Shown: piece after piece, positions 40,303 through 51,854 of the stretch
Numbering within the stretch: the first letter of the stretch is position 1
Layout of the letters: every line of letters begins with the position of its first letter
NCBI GenBank assembly: GCA_018136815.1
Contig: CM030931.1
Location: 8,106,550 to 8,170,549 of the forward strand
Direction: 5' to 3'
Source of the DNA: Isochrysis galbana
Taxonomy: Eukaryota > Haptophyta > Isochrysidales > Isochrysidaceae
Length of the DNA: 64,000 nt
The notes under the pieces: model-generated
What the model saw: the letters and a program-made list of their open reading frames with translations, nothing else
Databases searched by the model: none
Told to the model about the DNA's origin: nothing
Translations under genes and position numbers: made by a program

Positions 40303-43300
40303 ATGGAGTTCTTCGGCCGGCCCATCCTCAAAGAGTTCAAGGGTATGCACCGCACTGAGAGGCCGGAGGTCGGGGGGGAAGGGGAGAGGGAAGAGGGAGT
40401 GGGGGGGGGGGGGGCAACGATGGAAGAGGTCGGGGGGGGGGGGGAAGGGAGAAAGACACGGAGAGGCTGGAGGTGGAGGTGGAAGAGGGAAGAGGGAGGG
40501 CGGGGGGGAGGTTGGAGGGTGCGGAGAGGAGGGCGGCCCCCTTCTCACCTGGACAGCAAGAGCGGGCTGCTGGAACGTTACAGCTTCTCGCAGGCGCAGC
40601 GGACCGTTGTGCCCTCAGTATGCCCGAGCCACAATCGTCTCACGCGCGTACACTACCCGCATGAAGACCATCCACTGAGTGTCACCGATGCTCATAGGCC
40701 ATGGCCTCTTTGAAGGCAAGGTTATCGACTACGAACGCGGCTGCGGCTACCGCGTGCTATACGAGGATGGCGATACGGAATATCTGAAGCGTGAGTCACT
40801 CATGATGCTCTTCGACAAGACAGCCCGGCTCAAGAAAGAGAGGGAAAAGCCCGGAAGAGGCAGAACGGCGCGTGCCGAGCCTCTTATACCGGCAGCCTCC
40901 TGCCCTCCCCCTGCCATTCCATTCCATCCCTCAGCCACGGGAGGCTCCCGCACCTTTGACGAGTTTGTTAAGCGAGCCCGTGATGCCGCAAGACGGAAGC
41001 GCAAGCACACTGAACTGCAATCAAAGGCCGTTGCTCGTGCGCGTCTGCAGCCGCCGGCACCGCCAAAGGCTCGGGTGGTTGAGGAGGAGGCGCGGCTCCC
41101 ATTAATGAAGCCGCCACCATGGGCATTGCAAATCTCTCGCGAGGCCCGTTCTGTGCGCGTCGATGCTGAAAATACATGGGGGACCACCCCAGATATGCAT
41201 GACGATCTCACACTCTTCCATCTCGAGCTCCAATGGCTGTCACTGACCGCTGTGACAGTGAAATGGACGTATCCCCCGGCAACGCCTGGGAACTCTTCTT
41301 CTTGGATCGGCCTCTTTCCAGCCTCGTGTGTCACGTGGCAGTCAGAGTATGGGGAGGTCTCTAGTGGATCTGCGAAACTCGCTTTTCGCACAATCACACA
41401 GAACGTGAAGCAGGGCGCGGTCAAGTTTGGTGGGCGTGTTATCACATCAGCACCTGATGGTGAGTACGTGTTCACTCTCCAAAAGGATTACGGAGTCCGG
41501 TGAGGCGCACATTTGTCTATCCCCAAGCCTTGTGCCTCCATGGTCACGATTTTTGCAAATGTTGAGCATCAGCACGTGTAGCTGTGCTGTGGCATCACCG
41601 CAACAGCATCCATGGTGACACCAACAGCCGAATCATACTGTGCTCTGTCATGTTGCAGATGTGTTGCGGTTTCTGAGCGTTTCAGTATCAAAGACGGCAA
41701 GGTGATTGGATGCTTCGCTGGCACAGCGCTAGTTACTGAAGACGATGACGAGGTGCGCGCCTTCAGCCAAAGTGGAACGCATGCCGTGCTCGATTCGATT
41801 GAGCAGCTCGGCGCCCACACGGCTTGCGGGCTGAGCCAATTGCTGATTGTCTGGTCCCTGATCGGTGGTCATAGGTGGATCATAAACAGCGCCAGCGCGA
41901 CAAATGCCTTCAGTTGCTCGTGCAACGTAGCACATCTCGAGTAGGTGGCGAGGCAACGGAGGAGGAGGTCGACTCGCGCTGCTACTTCCCTCTGTGCTCC
42001 GTCGATGTCTGCTTGTCGCGCGAATATGACACGGCGCTGCTGAAGGCAGTGTACAGGATCGTCGACAAGGCGAGCACACAGCTCTCCTACCTGCTAATAT
42101 ATCTGCAACCCCGTGGTCGGCTTCATGCCATTCTAGCCACCCCAAAGGCTCAGGCTCCGCATCGCCCTGTCTCACACCTGCCGCATTGACTCTGGCCATC
42201 AGGAGTCGTACCTCGACTGGGGCCTTTCATCCGACTTTGAATCCGTCCAGGGAGCGGAGGAGCGCGGCGGGTATCACGTGCGCAATCGCCGCGAGGTCAT
42301 CCCCGCCGCAGGGGAGGAGGGTGTCATGCCACCTCGGCCAGATGGCAACTCTACAGGCGAAGCCCGTCCCAAAATGGTCCTCGGCCTAGGCGGAGGAGCC
42401 CTTGGCTCAGAGGGATATGGCGAGGCAACTATGGGATCCGTCCACCGCATCGGAATCGTTCTCCAGCATCTTAGAGAGCTGGTGCTCAGGGATGTATACC
42501 CGGACGGCTGGGGGCTGCTTTGGGACCTCGGCCCATGGTCCTCCTTTTTGGACGTCGGCTCTGGATACGGCAAGGTACGCCACTTCTAGAGCTGGGCAGT
42601 CCACTGCACAAGTCCGAAATGGACTCCCTGTCCTCGGTGCCTAGCGTGTGTTCAGTAGACCGGTCTCCTGATGTGCGCACTTTTTGCTAGCGGCCTTTGC
42701 GGAGATGTTTGGCGCGGGCGTCGCTCACGAGCGCTCAAGGCCACCCGTCGCCCGCTGTCGTCCTGATTGATCAGGTTGTTCTCCACCTCCGACTCCTTGC
42801 GGGCATGCATTCGTCTGTTGGCGTCGAATGCGTGCTCTCCCGTCACCAGATTGCCCTACGTGCCAAGCAATTGTGCGAGGTGGAGGCACTTGCATCAAGC
42901 TCGCTCCCTTCGCAAGCCCGCTCGAGCCGCAAGCGAGCATCGGCGCCCAAGGAAGAATGCAAAATCGGCATCACCGAGTCAGAAGCGTACTCACGGTCAC
43001 CCTCGTCCGCTAGCCTCGCATCGGCCGACATCGCTCCAAGTGGCAGCGGAGCTTGTGCTGGCGCGCAACACTGCGCAGAGGTGGACGTCGAGTCCGACGC
43101 TCCGACCGCACATTCTGCTACCTCAGCGTCGGGTACCACATCCCCAGACGATGTCGCCGGCTCACCTTCTTTAGGGGAATCCCTCGCACGATCCGAGGGA
43201 ACAGGACCAGCGACCAATGCACATATCGCTCACATGGACAAAGTGAATGTGCCTTTCGGCAGCACGAATAGATGCGCTGCGGGCAACACGGCGATCATCG

Positions 43301-43880
43301 GGGGAGGCATTGTCCCTGTGATTGACGAAGGGAAATTTGACGGCGTCGATTTTCGCCACTGTGACGTCACGGTCGAAGCCGCACTCACGTACACGCACAT
43401 ATACATCTTCGACTGGGTCTTTTCCAAGCCGACCTTGCGGAAGATGGCCAAGGTAAGCGCCCACGGACGCCGTGGATATTCCCACAAAGCATTGTGAGTA
43501 TCCTCGGGCGTTGGGTGCTCTCCGTCTCTCTTGCCCTCGAGGCCCTGCCGCCCCTCATCGCCCATTCTGTTTCCGAAAGCATGCCTTGAGCTGTCTTATG
43601 CATGCTCCAGAAGAGGCACGGGTGTTGCGCGCCGCGCCGCTTGTCCTCCACCGATATTCTGGCTCAACTCATTCCATTGTATGCGCACCTACAGTTGCTT
43701 CAGAACTCTCCCTTCTACGTTCTGGTGTCGTTCCGAAAGCCTGCTGAGTGGTGGAGTTACGGTCTCGTGAAAGCACAGCCTATTGCCAAGGTGCAAGGTT
43801 TCCGCACTACGGGCAATGAGTCCATGACGGCGTTCGTTTACATCAATCTAGAGAAGGTGCCCGGCCGCTCGACGTCGTAA
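40303..43880 (+). CDS. DOT1-like histone methyltransferase with Tudor and SKICH-like domains
   Basis: Exons: 40303-40342, 40698-41499, 41659-41752, 41875-42104 (GC donor inferred), 42154-42574, 42775-43452, 43695-43880; about 816 residues. N-terminus: Tudor-type fold, ILKEFKGHGLFEGKVIDYER then YRVLYEDGDTEYL. Middle: VTVKWTYPPATPGNSSSWIG ... DGEYVFTLQKDYGVR, resembling SKICH/beta-sandwich domains with a WIGL(F/Y)P motif. C-terminus: SAM-binding motif FLDVGSGYGK, joined to VVLHLRLLAGMHSSVGVECV and RHQIALRAK, then after a Ser/Ala-rich insert of ~110 residues DFRHCDVTVE...YTHIYIFDWVFSK and FYVLVSFRKPAEWW, the standard DOT1 order. DOT1 enzymes methylate H3K79 on nucleosomes in the nucleus; substrate here is inferred. 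Confidence 0.8.
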
Positions 43881-44689
43881 GGGGGGCCGGCCTATGAGAG
43901 GCATTCGCATGCCGGCGATGAGCACCTTGGCATGATGTGATAACCTCGGGTGCAACATTGGAGTTGTGGCGCAATCCCTGTTATGCATGCATACGTTCTC
44001 ACCTTCGTGTGCCCCCTCACGCGCGTGTGGCACCTAAGGCGGTGGCGGCGATGCCTGGATGTGTTATTGTCCGGTGGTGATCCATTGGCCAATCATCGTA
44101 GCCGACGATGTGATTTGGAGCAGGGACTGCTACAAGATTGAGCGATAAGAACGATAGGCCAACTATAAAAAATCTGAGCAAACTAACCGCTACTTGCACG
44201 GCGTGAGGCAAAGTGTTTATGCTGTACTCCTAACTACCCATCCTAATCTACCACATCCCCTCCCCCCCATTCCCTTCTCGCGGAATCCCGGGGGAGGAGA
44301 GGTCGCGCACACTGCTTCGACCAGGGGCGTGAGAAAGGGGGGTAAGAGTGAATGATGCCGCTTTTCGAACGCTGTCATGCCCCGTTCGGGGCCGGCGTCC
44401 GGCAGAAGTCTTAATTCATTGTGCGTTGATTGTGGATATTACGGTATGATACGGTATGTTCCTTATATCTAGCGCCATCGCCGCCTGCGACAAAGAACAC
44501 ATAGGGCCAGGTCAGAGTTTCATGCGAAACTCATTTCGAAACTTGGGCCACTTATGTGGGGGGAAAACTTTCGCGAAATGTGGACCCCAAAATAGCCCAT
44601 TACGCGCAACTTGCGCGAAACTCCGGGGGGGGGGGGGGGCGAATCTGTCTGCGCATGCCGGCCGCCCACCCCCACCCAGCCGCCAAAGC
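43881..44689. other. Intergenic stretch
   Basis: No coding signal; G run at 44623-44639. Ordinary 3' flank of the DOT1-like gene. Confidence 0.45.
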
Positions 44690-44820
44690 TAATTAAAACC
44701 TTATAATATTCTTACCGCACTTGCGGCGCATGGCGCATGGCGCATGGATGGACCCACTACCTTAATGCAGGACACTTTCTACACCCCCACTCCCCCGGCC
44801 CTTCCCCCCCCGCCATCAGC
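44690..44820 (+). repeat. Truncated repeat family A, copy 3
   Basis: AT-rich left end, TTCTTACCGCAC, CCACTACCTT, GACACTTTCTACACCCCCAC and CCCCGCCATCAG match the left end of copies 2 and 4. It stops at CATCAG. Confidence 0.7.
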
Positions 44821-44857
44821 AAAAAACTATTGTTATAGTTATAGTTATAGTTTTAGC

Positions 44858-45262
44858 GATGTTGTATTCTTGCCCATTTGAAGGCTGGAGGCATGAATAT
44901 TCGTGTAAGGTACGCGCTCACAATAACAATTGAACAGTTCTCTGTGTTGCCACTGACGCACAAGACACACAGATTCGGATTCCCCATGGTCTCAAGTCCA
45001 GGTTTGCGGATTTTGGTCTCGAAATTTGCGATTCGAATTTTGTTTTTGTTTTTGCTGTTACTATAATTGTTGGCTCGTTTAAGGTAATAAACCGGCATGA
45101 CTTCGACTTCTCGTTCTGCAGTCGCTCTGCGAGACTCTCTCTCTATCTATATCTCCGTCCTCCTCTCCTCGGCCGACGGAGGGAAGTTTCGTCCAAAACA
45201 TTCTCCGGTCCCAAGATGTTCCGTGGGGGTCTCTCCGCGCTCCGCGAGGGAAGAGGGAAAGG
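44858..45262 (+). repeat. Repeat family F, copy 1
   Basis: Nearly identical in inverted orientation to 54167-54558. Includes GGCATGAATATTCGTGTAAGG, the SINE-like module and CCGTCCTCCTCTCCTCGGCC...AGACCCCCACGG-type ends. Possibly an LTR or a non-autonomous element. Confidence 0.75.
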
Positions 45263-45355
45263 ACACGATCTCGCTCCGAGATCGGCCTCGCGCCCTCCCA
45301 CGCTGCCCCGCCGTGCCCTCGGTCCCTCGCCCACCCCCGCGGCAGGTTCTTCCGC

Positions 45356-45360
45356 TCGGC
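45356..45360 (+). repeat. Target-site duplication (left) of miniature LTR element
   Basis: TCGGC, repeated at 47318-47322. Confidence 0.85.
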
Positions 45361-45711
45361 TGTCGGATCCAGAGTATTTCCACAATACTCTAGACGGATC
45401 CGATGGCTTGTGTGTCTTTTAACTTTAGGATGGGCATTGTTTCTTGAGGGGTGATCGCCGTTTACTTCGAGACTCTTCGTTGTGGCTTCGTTTCGGTTGG
45501 CTGCATTCTTCTCCGGACTCGTTTCTTTGATTGTGGCGACTGTTTACGTGAGTTTTCGGAGTGTCCCTTTGTTGACTGGGCGGTTTTGTGAGTGATGTGT
45601 GATCGTGGCTTGTGTCGCCATGTAGCGCGCGCGCTCTCTCTCTCTTTCTCAAGACTGTGCTCTATGCCCCTTGAGACTTGCCCCACGAACAAGCATTCGC
45701 TTGTTTCGACA
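45361..45711 (+). repeat. 5' LTR
   Basis: The first 41 bp form a hairpin: AGAGTATT-TCCAC-AATACTCT framed by two GGATCC sites. Contains CT repeats near its 3' end. Confidence 0.9.
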
Positions 45712-46966
45712 GTTTGAAGACATCCCCCACTCACTTGCACGCCCTCGCCGCGCCTCGCCGCCCATTGCGCCGCGCACGAGCCCATTCATGTGCATTGCGC
45801 GCATGCCCGGCTGCACACCACTCGCTGTCCGACACCACCGGCCTGATGGGGTGAGCTTGGCTCGTCTCTTTGGCGCCGAGCGCGGTCAACCTGCCTTCCC
45901 TCGCCATTCCCCCACCCCTCGCCACGCCTCCGCCTCTCCAAGCCTCCGCTTTCCACCCTACTCACCATTCTTCCCATCTTCTTCATCTTCTCGCCTGCCC
46001 GTTGCCTTTCCCATATGTTGCTCCCTTCTCTCTTGGTGCTTGTTGGCTGAGCTCTTGCTAGCCTCAAGTTTTTAGGCTTTCTTTCTCTTGACTTCTTCCT
46101 CCTTGTCGTCCTCATTCTCATCAATCGGTTCGACGAAGATGGTTGTAGACAAGATGGCTTGATGTGTTGTTTGGTTCTGTGTTCCCGATCCCGACGTGCA
46201 GCTGCTTGCGTGTCCGTCCGTTCGCGTTGAGTGGGCTGTTGGGTCTCCCTCGCTTTCTGCCTTGTCCTTGAGCTTTCTCTCGAGCTTTCTCTCGATCTTG
46301 CTCTCGATCGCGCGTTCCTTTTCAGCGGCCTTCAGCCTCGGTCCCTTGGTCAATCCTCCTCCCTCGATTGCGTCATGTTTTGAGCCGTGTTTCTGTTCTT
46401 GTTCGTTCTCGATTTGGCTACGGCCACCCTTCATTCTCAGTCCGGCTATGCGCCACCCAGTTCGGCTATTTGCCTCCAGGTTCCAGGTTCTTGATTCTCG
46501 ATGATTCTTGTTTCATTCGGCTCTAAATATGATGTATTCAAGGTACTAGGTTGATCGGGGGTCGACGTTTATTGGTTTCTGTTGATGTTCTCGAGTTCCG
46601 TTTCAAGTTCAAGTTCAAAGATTTGAGAGAAGACTCGGTTCTTGGTTGATTCTTGGGATTCCTTGACTCCCTTGTCACGTTGTTTGTTCGGATTGTGAGC
46701 TACCGTGCGTTCGGAGTGTGTTCGTGTGCCCGTAACGTTCTCATTAGGGATGTGCGCCCCGAGTGAGACTTGTCTTCAAACCAACCATGTGTTCTTCATG
46801 TTGGTTTAACCCACTGAGTGCGCACACTCTTTGGGGTGAAAGGCAAGAGGGCCTCGTTCACTTGTGTTTGTTTGTGCATGTCAGACTTGTGTGTGCCTCA
46901 TGGGGACGCCTGTGAGTGTGCTGTACAAGTTTGACTCGCGCGGACGCTCGACATTTAGTCGGGGGG

Positions 46967-47317
46967 TGTCGGATCCAGAGTATTTCCACAATACTCTAGA
47001 CGGATCCGATGGCTTGTGTGTCTTTTGACTTTAGGATGGGCATTGTTTCTTGAGGGGTGATCGCCGTTTACTTCGAGACTCTTCGTTGTGGCTTCGTTTC
47101 GGTTGGCTGCATTCTTCTCCGGACTCGTTTCTTTGATTGTGGCGACTGTTTACGTGAGTTTTCGGAGTGTCCCTTTGTTGACTGGGCGGTTTTGTGAGTG
47201 ATGTGTGATCGTGGCTTGTGTCGCCATGTAGCGCGCGCGCTCTCTCTCTCTTTCTCAAGACTGTGCTCTATGCCCCTTGAGACTTGCCCCACGAACAAGC
47301 ATTCGCTTGTTTCGACA
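46967..47317 (+). repeat. 3' LTR
   Basis: Matches 45361-45711 with one visible substitution. Confidence 0.9.
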
Positions 47318-47322
47318 TCGGC

Positions 47323-47974
47323 GTGCCATCCGTCGCCTCCGGCCGTTATATTATTCCCCCCCCCGCGCGAGGTTCTTCTCCTCCGCGCGCGGTTCGTTTC
47401 CTCCGGCCGTCGTTCGTTCCTCCCCCCCCCGCGCGCACTGTCCCCCCCCCCCCCGCTTCCCCGCTTCGATTCCTCTCACGATTCCTTCGATGATTGCCTC
47501 CATCTCGTCCGTTCTTCGCAATTCTCGCGGAGGGGGCACCAACGTTTAACTTTAGTTTCGCCGCGGTTCCGGTAAAAGAAAGGAAGAACGAATGGCACGC
47601 GCCTCGCGCCTCGCGTCTTGTTTCGTCGCGCAGGGGGGGCCAGGGGCTGAGCCCCAGCTTCCACTGCCCCCTGAGCTGCCCTTGCTGGCCCCCTGGGAGC
47701 CCCCAAAGGGCCCCTGAGAGCAGGCCAGGGCGCGCCGCATGGCGACGCGCCGCAGGGACGACGAAGGGAGAGAGTGGAGAGACGAGAGGGAGAGGGGGGT
47801 TTTGCATCCCCACCGATGTGGAGGGGTGCATAGGTGTACGAATATGTATCTGTGGTCTGTGGCAACAACACGCAACACGCGCCAAGGTGCAAGGTGTACG
47901 GGCAGGTGCGCTGAGGGCTGTCGTGTTAGTACCGGAGTACCGGGCTAGTAGTGAGAGTAGTGGTACTAATGCTC
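47323..47974. other. Non-coding flank with diverged family A-like patch
   Basis: C-run-rich 47358-47455; 47628-47735 (GGGGCCAGGGGCTGAGCCCC...GAGCTGCCCTTGCTGGCC) is a distant relative of the family A body. No gene. Confidence 0.45.
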
Positions 47975-47979
47975 AGTTA

Positions 47980-47980
47980 G

Positions 47981-48059
<79 letters not shown>
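47980..48059. repeat. (ATT)n microsatellite
   Basis: About 26 uninterrupted ATT units; the poly-Tyr frame across it is an artefact. Confidence 0.98.
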
Positions 48060-48060
<1 letters not shown>

Positions 48061-48072
48061 TTAGACCTTATA

Positions 48073-48109
48073 TAAGTTAAAATAGAAAATAGTGTTTGAC
48101 CGCCCTACA
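48073..48109 (-). repeat. Solo terminus related to the 6.6-kb element
   Basis: AAGTTAAAATAGAAAATAGTGTTTGACCGCCCTA matches the outer end of the 227-bp terminal repeat (AAGTTAAAATAGCTGTTTGACTGCCCTA) with a small insertion. A second GTTTGACG lies at 48152. Confidence 0.6.
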
Positions 48110-49086
48110 CCCTATACCCTAACAGTAACAGTAATAGTAATAGTAAAAAAACTGTTTGACGCCGCGCTAAATTCATCCTGTTTGTTCGCCCTACATGTGA
48201 ACTCCGAGCACTGCACCGCTGCAACTTGACGGCGGGACGGCGGCGGCAACTTTCTTTTTTTGCCAGGGCTGGGGCGATTTCACCTCCGCCCAGGCAAAAC
48301 GCAGAACGCAGTCTAATCTTGTCACTTCTCACAGCGCTTATTCGGGAATCACACCGCAGTCTAAAATTGTGCACGGGGGCTGCTAGGGGCAGGTTCTTGT
48401 TTGCCGTCGTCCGCATTCGCACGTTTCCGGATGGGCCCGTCAGATCGAAGCTTGAAGAAGCTTCGCCCACCATCGCGCGTGCGCGGCCGACGGCGCGGGG
48501 GGGGAGGGGAGGGCTCGCGAGCTTGCGCCGAGGAGGAGCTCGTCTCGTGAGAGAAGCGGTTCGAAGGTTTGGACTTCTGCGTCTCTGCGCGGGGAGAAGA
48601 GGGGGGGCGCGCGTGGGGGGGGAAGGGGGCGCCCCCTTCGCTCCCGCCCCCTCCCCCCCGCGCGCGCCGGTGGCGTCGGAGAGCTTCGCGGGCGTGGAGA
48701 TACCGGTGGGGGAGGGGAAGAGCCTCGTGCGCTCCCCCCCCTCTCCTGCGTGGGGAGCTGTGGGGGAGAGTCCAGTCTCGCGCAGGATCTCGAGGCGACT
48801 TGAATGATCTTCCAAAGATTTCGAGGGGCTCTCATTCATGGTATCTGAGGTGGGTGGGGGTGGGGGGGGGCGGAAGGGAAGGCAGAGAGATTGAGAGGAG
48901 AGAGGAGAGAGAAGGAGAGAGAACGGGAGGAGGGTTCCCAGCTCTCTCTCTCTCCTCCCGGACGGGAGAGGAGAGAGCGAGCGAGGTTTCGCAGAGGAGG
49001 GGGAAGGCGCAAGGGGGGGAGGGGCGGGGAAGAAGGAGAGAGAGGGCGAGCGGGAGAGAGGGAGAAAGAGGGGGCCTCTGCTCGCG
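48110..49086. promoter_or_regulatory. Upstream region of LON-domain gene
   Basis: GC-rich then GA-rich (48880-49075); carries long frames on both strands that lack motifs. Presumed promoter and 5' UTR. Confidence 0.3.
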
Positions 49087-50898
49087 ATGGGCGCTGCTCG
49101 CGCGATGCTGCTCATGCTCGGCCACGCCGCCGCGTTTCAGCCCGTCGGCCACCTACCCGCCCTCCGTACGCCCCACGGGCCTCGCATGGTTGCCGGCGGC
49201 TCTCTCGATGGCGGAGGAGGAGATCTCGCTGGCGGTACTGACAGGAAGAGGAACGCGCAGCTCGAGAAGTTGCGTAAGATGTACGCGGCGCCGCACATCG
49301 TCTTCTCAGAGACCACCTTTTCCTCAGACACCGCCCCTCTCGAGCCGGAGACTAGCAACATGGGCCTCATCCCCGACCTGCACATCTTCAGCTCGGACAA
49401 GCCGCTTCTGCCGCACCATCAAGCCACCATCAACATCTGGCAGCCCGAGTACACACTCATGTTCTCGTCGCTGCTCACTCTTACTGAGCCCCACTATTAC
49501 TTGCACATCTTCCAACCCGACGACGACGAACCCGCAGCCGACGCCGACGAGAAGTCGGACGAGCAGGATTTGGCCGCCGAGCGGAAGGAGCCTCCTCTCA
49601 TTGGCACCCTCACGCGGGTGGTCTACCACAGGCGCGAGACAGACCAGCGACTCACTCTCGTGGTTCAGGGACTGGCGCGCGCCGTCATCACTCGCGCGAC
49701 GCAGCGCCAGCCCTACGTTCGCGCCGATGTGCAGCTCCTCCCAGACCATGAGTCGCTGCTAACTGCAGCATTTGCTGTGCGACGGTTCATTCGCACGAGC
49801 GCTGCGACACCTGCCGCATTCGCCGCCTCGAAACCGTCTTCGCGCAGGAAGCTGACAATGGCCGTCGCGGCGGCAGAGACCGAGTCCTGTTTTGCCTACG
49901 AGGCGCTCGGTCTCTCAATTGGCCCGACGGGCACCATTGCGTCGCTGAACCAGTTCAACGCTAGCGACGCGGCCCTCGGGGCAATGCAGCGCGCCAACCC
50001 CAACGTGAACGCCGAGGCAGTGATCCGCACGGTGCCCATGGGTCCTTCCACACAGTTTCCAATGGACTCAACCCAAAAGAGGTCTCGCGGGCGCGACCTC
50101 GACGACGAGGACGACGGCCAGTTCGAGGGCACGTGCGCGCTCGAGTTCCTCAAGGCGGCAGACCAAGAGGCGTCTGCTGCAAGTATCACGCTTAACTTTT
50201 CGGATGACGGCGAGAGTCGTGACGAGAAGGAGGCCGAGGAGGAGGCACGGACGACTCTGAATGCGCTTGAGGTGCAGCTCTGGCTGGAGCTCGATGATCT
50301 GGTGCTCGCGGTCAACAACTACTGGCGGGCTGCCCACCGGGGCCGTCAAATAAAGTTTCCCACTCAAATTCTCGGCCTCCTACCGCCGCCGCCTGATCTG
50401 GGCTGGCCATCAGACTTCCAGCCTGTCCACGAGCGCGCGAGGCTCATGCAAGTTTGGGGGAAGACGGGGAACCGTGGCGTCGATTGGGTATGGGGCAGGC
50501 CAATCTCATTTGTGCCTGTGGACAAATCATATCCTGATCGCCGTCGTGCAGAGCGGCTGTCATGGGTGGTGTGGCAAGTGATTGCTGGCGAGAGGATGAC
50601 CTTGACCTCAGATGACGGCTGGCACCTACAGGAGGTGCTTGACTCGCAGAGCACGGCCGACCGGCTGCGGCTGGCCCTTCTGCGCATGCGCACACTCAAG
50701 GCGGGGCTGGTCGAGGAGCCCGAGGAAGTGACGAACGAGCTTGAAAGGTTGTTCAATCAACCAAACCAGCCAACCCGCTCACGCAACCCCTCTGACGGCT
50801 TGCTTAAATCCGATGGGCCACTTAATCCGTCATACGGATGGCCCGCACCGTTCGAGGAACCGCGCAATCGGCCCGACGGCCCGCGTGAAATTCCGTGA
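49087..50898 (+). CDS. LON substrate-binding-domain protein, probably plastid-targeted
   Basis: Single exon, 603 residues, ATG at 49087. The start MGAARAMLLMLGHAAAFQPV is a short hydrophobic signal-like segment followed by a Phe, then an Arg/Gly-rich stretch: the bipartite leader style of algae with secondary plastids. Residues ~85-225 carry IPDLHIFSSDKPLLPHHQAT, a long run to PLIGTLTRVVYHRRETDQRL and VVQGLARAVITRATQRQPYV, the order seen in the N-terminal LON/PUA-like domain. Later SWVVWQVIAGERMTLTSDD and RLRLALLRMRTLKAGL fit the helical second part of LON-domain proteins. There is no AAA ATPase or protease domain, so this is a stand-alone LON protein, role unknown. The tail has a small run of Asn-Gln-Pro/Arg-Asn-Pro motifs. 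Confidence 0.75.
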   Translation: MGAARAMLLMLGHAAAFQPVGHLPALRTPHGPRMVAGGSLDGGGGDLAGGTDRKRNAQLEKLRKMYAAPHIVFSETTFSSDTAPLEPETSNMGLIPDLHIFSSDKPLLPHHQATINIWQPEYTLMFSSLLTLTEPHYYLHIFQPDDDEPAADADEKSDEQDLAAERKEPPLIGTLTRVVYHRRETDQRLTLVVQGLARAVITRATQRQPYVRADVQLLPDHESLLTAAFAVRRFIRTSAATPAAFAASKPSSRRKLTMAVAAAETESCFAYEALGLSIGPTGTIASLNQFNASDAALGAMQRANPNVNAEAVIRTVPMGPSTQFPMDSTQKRSRGRDLDDEDDGQFEGTCALEFLKAADQEASAASITLNFSDDGESRDEKEAEEEARTTLNALEVQLWLELDDLVLAVNNYWRAAHRGRQIKFPTQILGLLPPPPDLGWPSDFQPVHERARLMQVWGKTGNRGVDWVWGRPISFVPVDKSYPDRRRAERLSWVVWQVIAGERMTLTSDDGWHLQEVLDSQSTADRLRLALLRMRTLKAGLVEEPEEVTNELERLFNQPNQPTRSRNPSDGLLKSDGPLNPSYGWPAPFEEPRNRPDGPREIP

Positions 50899-51529
50899 TT
50901 GCGCAAAGGTGGAGCACGAGGTTGCGCGAACAGTTTTTCAATTTGTGTACGGGACCTTTTGGCGCCGATCGTGATCTTCATTGGTGGCCACAGCTTCAGA
51001 TGGTTCATATTGAGGGTGGGGAAGGAAGTGACATGGGTATTGAGCTCGAAGCAGCACGGATGGATCTTCCTGTCGCGGATCCATTCACGTGCCGTCGGCC
51101 GCCTCAGGCCAATGTCGCCCATGCTTGTTGCGAAAATACGGAGGATGTTATTGTAGTGAGCGCCTGAGAGACGAGACCCGCTCCCCTATTTTGCCGTCGA
51201 CGTGATGGCCTTTCACTTCATGATGACGAGCGGCAGGGAGATCGGAGTCCGATGCAGACGTTGCCGTAGGCGGCGCGAGGGCATGCACTGCTACTCTCTT
51301 GGCGTGTGGTCTTTGGCTGAATGTTGTAAACGTTGCTCTCTATTCGCCATCATATGCATCATTCCCTTATGGCCTCAATGTGTGAGCGGTGCCTGGGATC
51401 CTGCATCCTGGCGAATATAGTAATGAAAAAAGGATTCTCAACGTTCTAGCCACGCGCGCAGCCTTGGGCTCACTACGCTGACGCAGCGCAGCTCTAATTC
51501 CTTCCGAGGCCCTTCCCTAGCTAGGGTCT
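50899..51529. other. Gene-free stretch
   Basis: Short frames only. 3' flank of the LON-domain gene. Confidence 0.45.
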
Positions 51530-51725
51530 AGGGTAGCCCTTCCCCGGCGAGAGTAGGGCGCGCTCGCCGCGAGCGCTCAGCTTCTGAGGAGGCGCGCTTT
51601 TCGAAAGTGGTGGTGAGCAGAGCGGGCAGGAGGCCCGCTTCTGCAGGAGAAGCGCCTTGGGCCCCTTTGGCGGGCCCGGCGCGGGACGCGTCGACGCGTC
51701 GACTTGGATTCTACACCTCAGCATC
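51530..51725 (-). repeat. Family E repeat, inverted copy
   Basis: Reverse complement of 38395-38560; includes GCGGGACGCGTCGACGCGTC, a local duplication of CGTCGA not present in the other copy. Confidence 0.7.
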
Positions 51726-51854
51726 TGGTGCTTAGTGCGATGTGCCAATGTGCCCCAGAGTGCGTTTGGGTGGGTAGCGAGTGCACCGGATGCTGCGCTT
51801 TGCTGGCTCGCGTGTCAAGCCCAAGTGGACTAGATTGTTTTTGGCCTCGGATGC

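Larger units (their letters stand above)
45361..47317 (+). mobile_element. Miniature LTR retrotransposon (TRIM-like), 1957 bp
   Basis: Two direct 351-bp LTRs (45361-45711, 46967-47317) starting TGTCGGATCC and ending TTTCGACA; TGTCG/CGACA form the terminal inverted bases. I see one difference between them (A/G at 45421/47027), so the insertion is recent. A six-base G tract (46961-46966) precedes the 3' LTR as polypurine tract, and TCGGC duplicates flank the element. The 1255-bp interior holds no gag, protease, RT or integrase motif; two short frames exist (45788-46075 + and 46434-46072 -, Lys/Glu-rich). No classical tRNA primer site starting TGG is seen after the 5' LTR. Orientation taken from the polypurine tract. 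Confidence 0.9.

Noticed and set aside
47494-48075. 193-codon frame ending in poly-Tyr
   Set aside because: The Tyr run is the ATT microsatellite; the rest is repeat-derived.
48105-49115. 336-codon minus-strand frame
   Set aside because: No motif, Ser/Pro/Arg composition, antisense to the promoter and start of the LON-domain gene.
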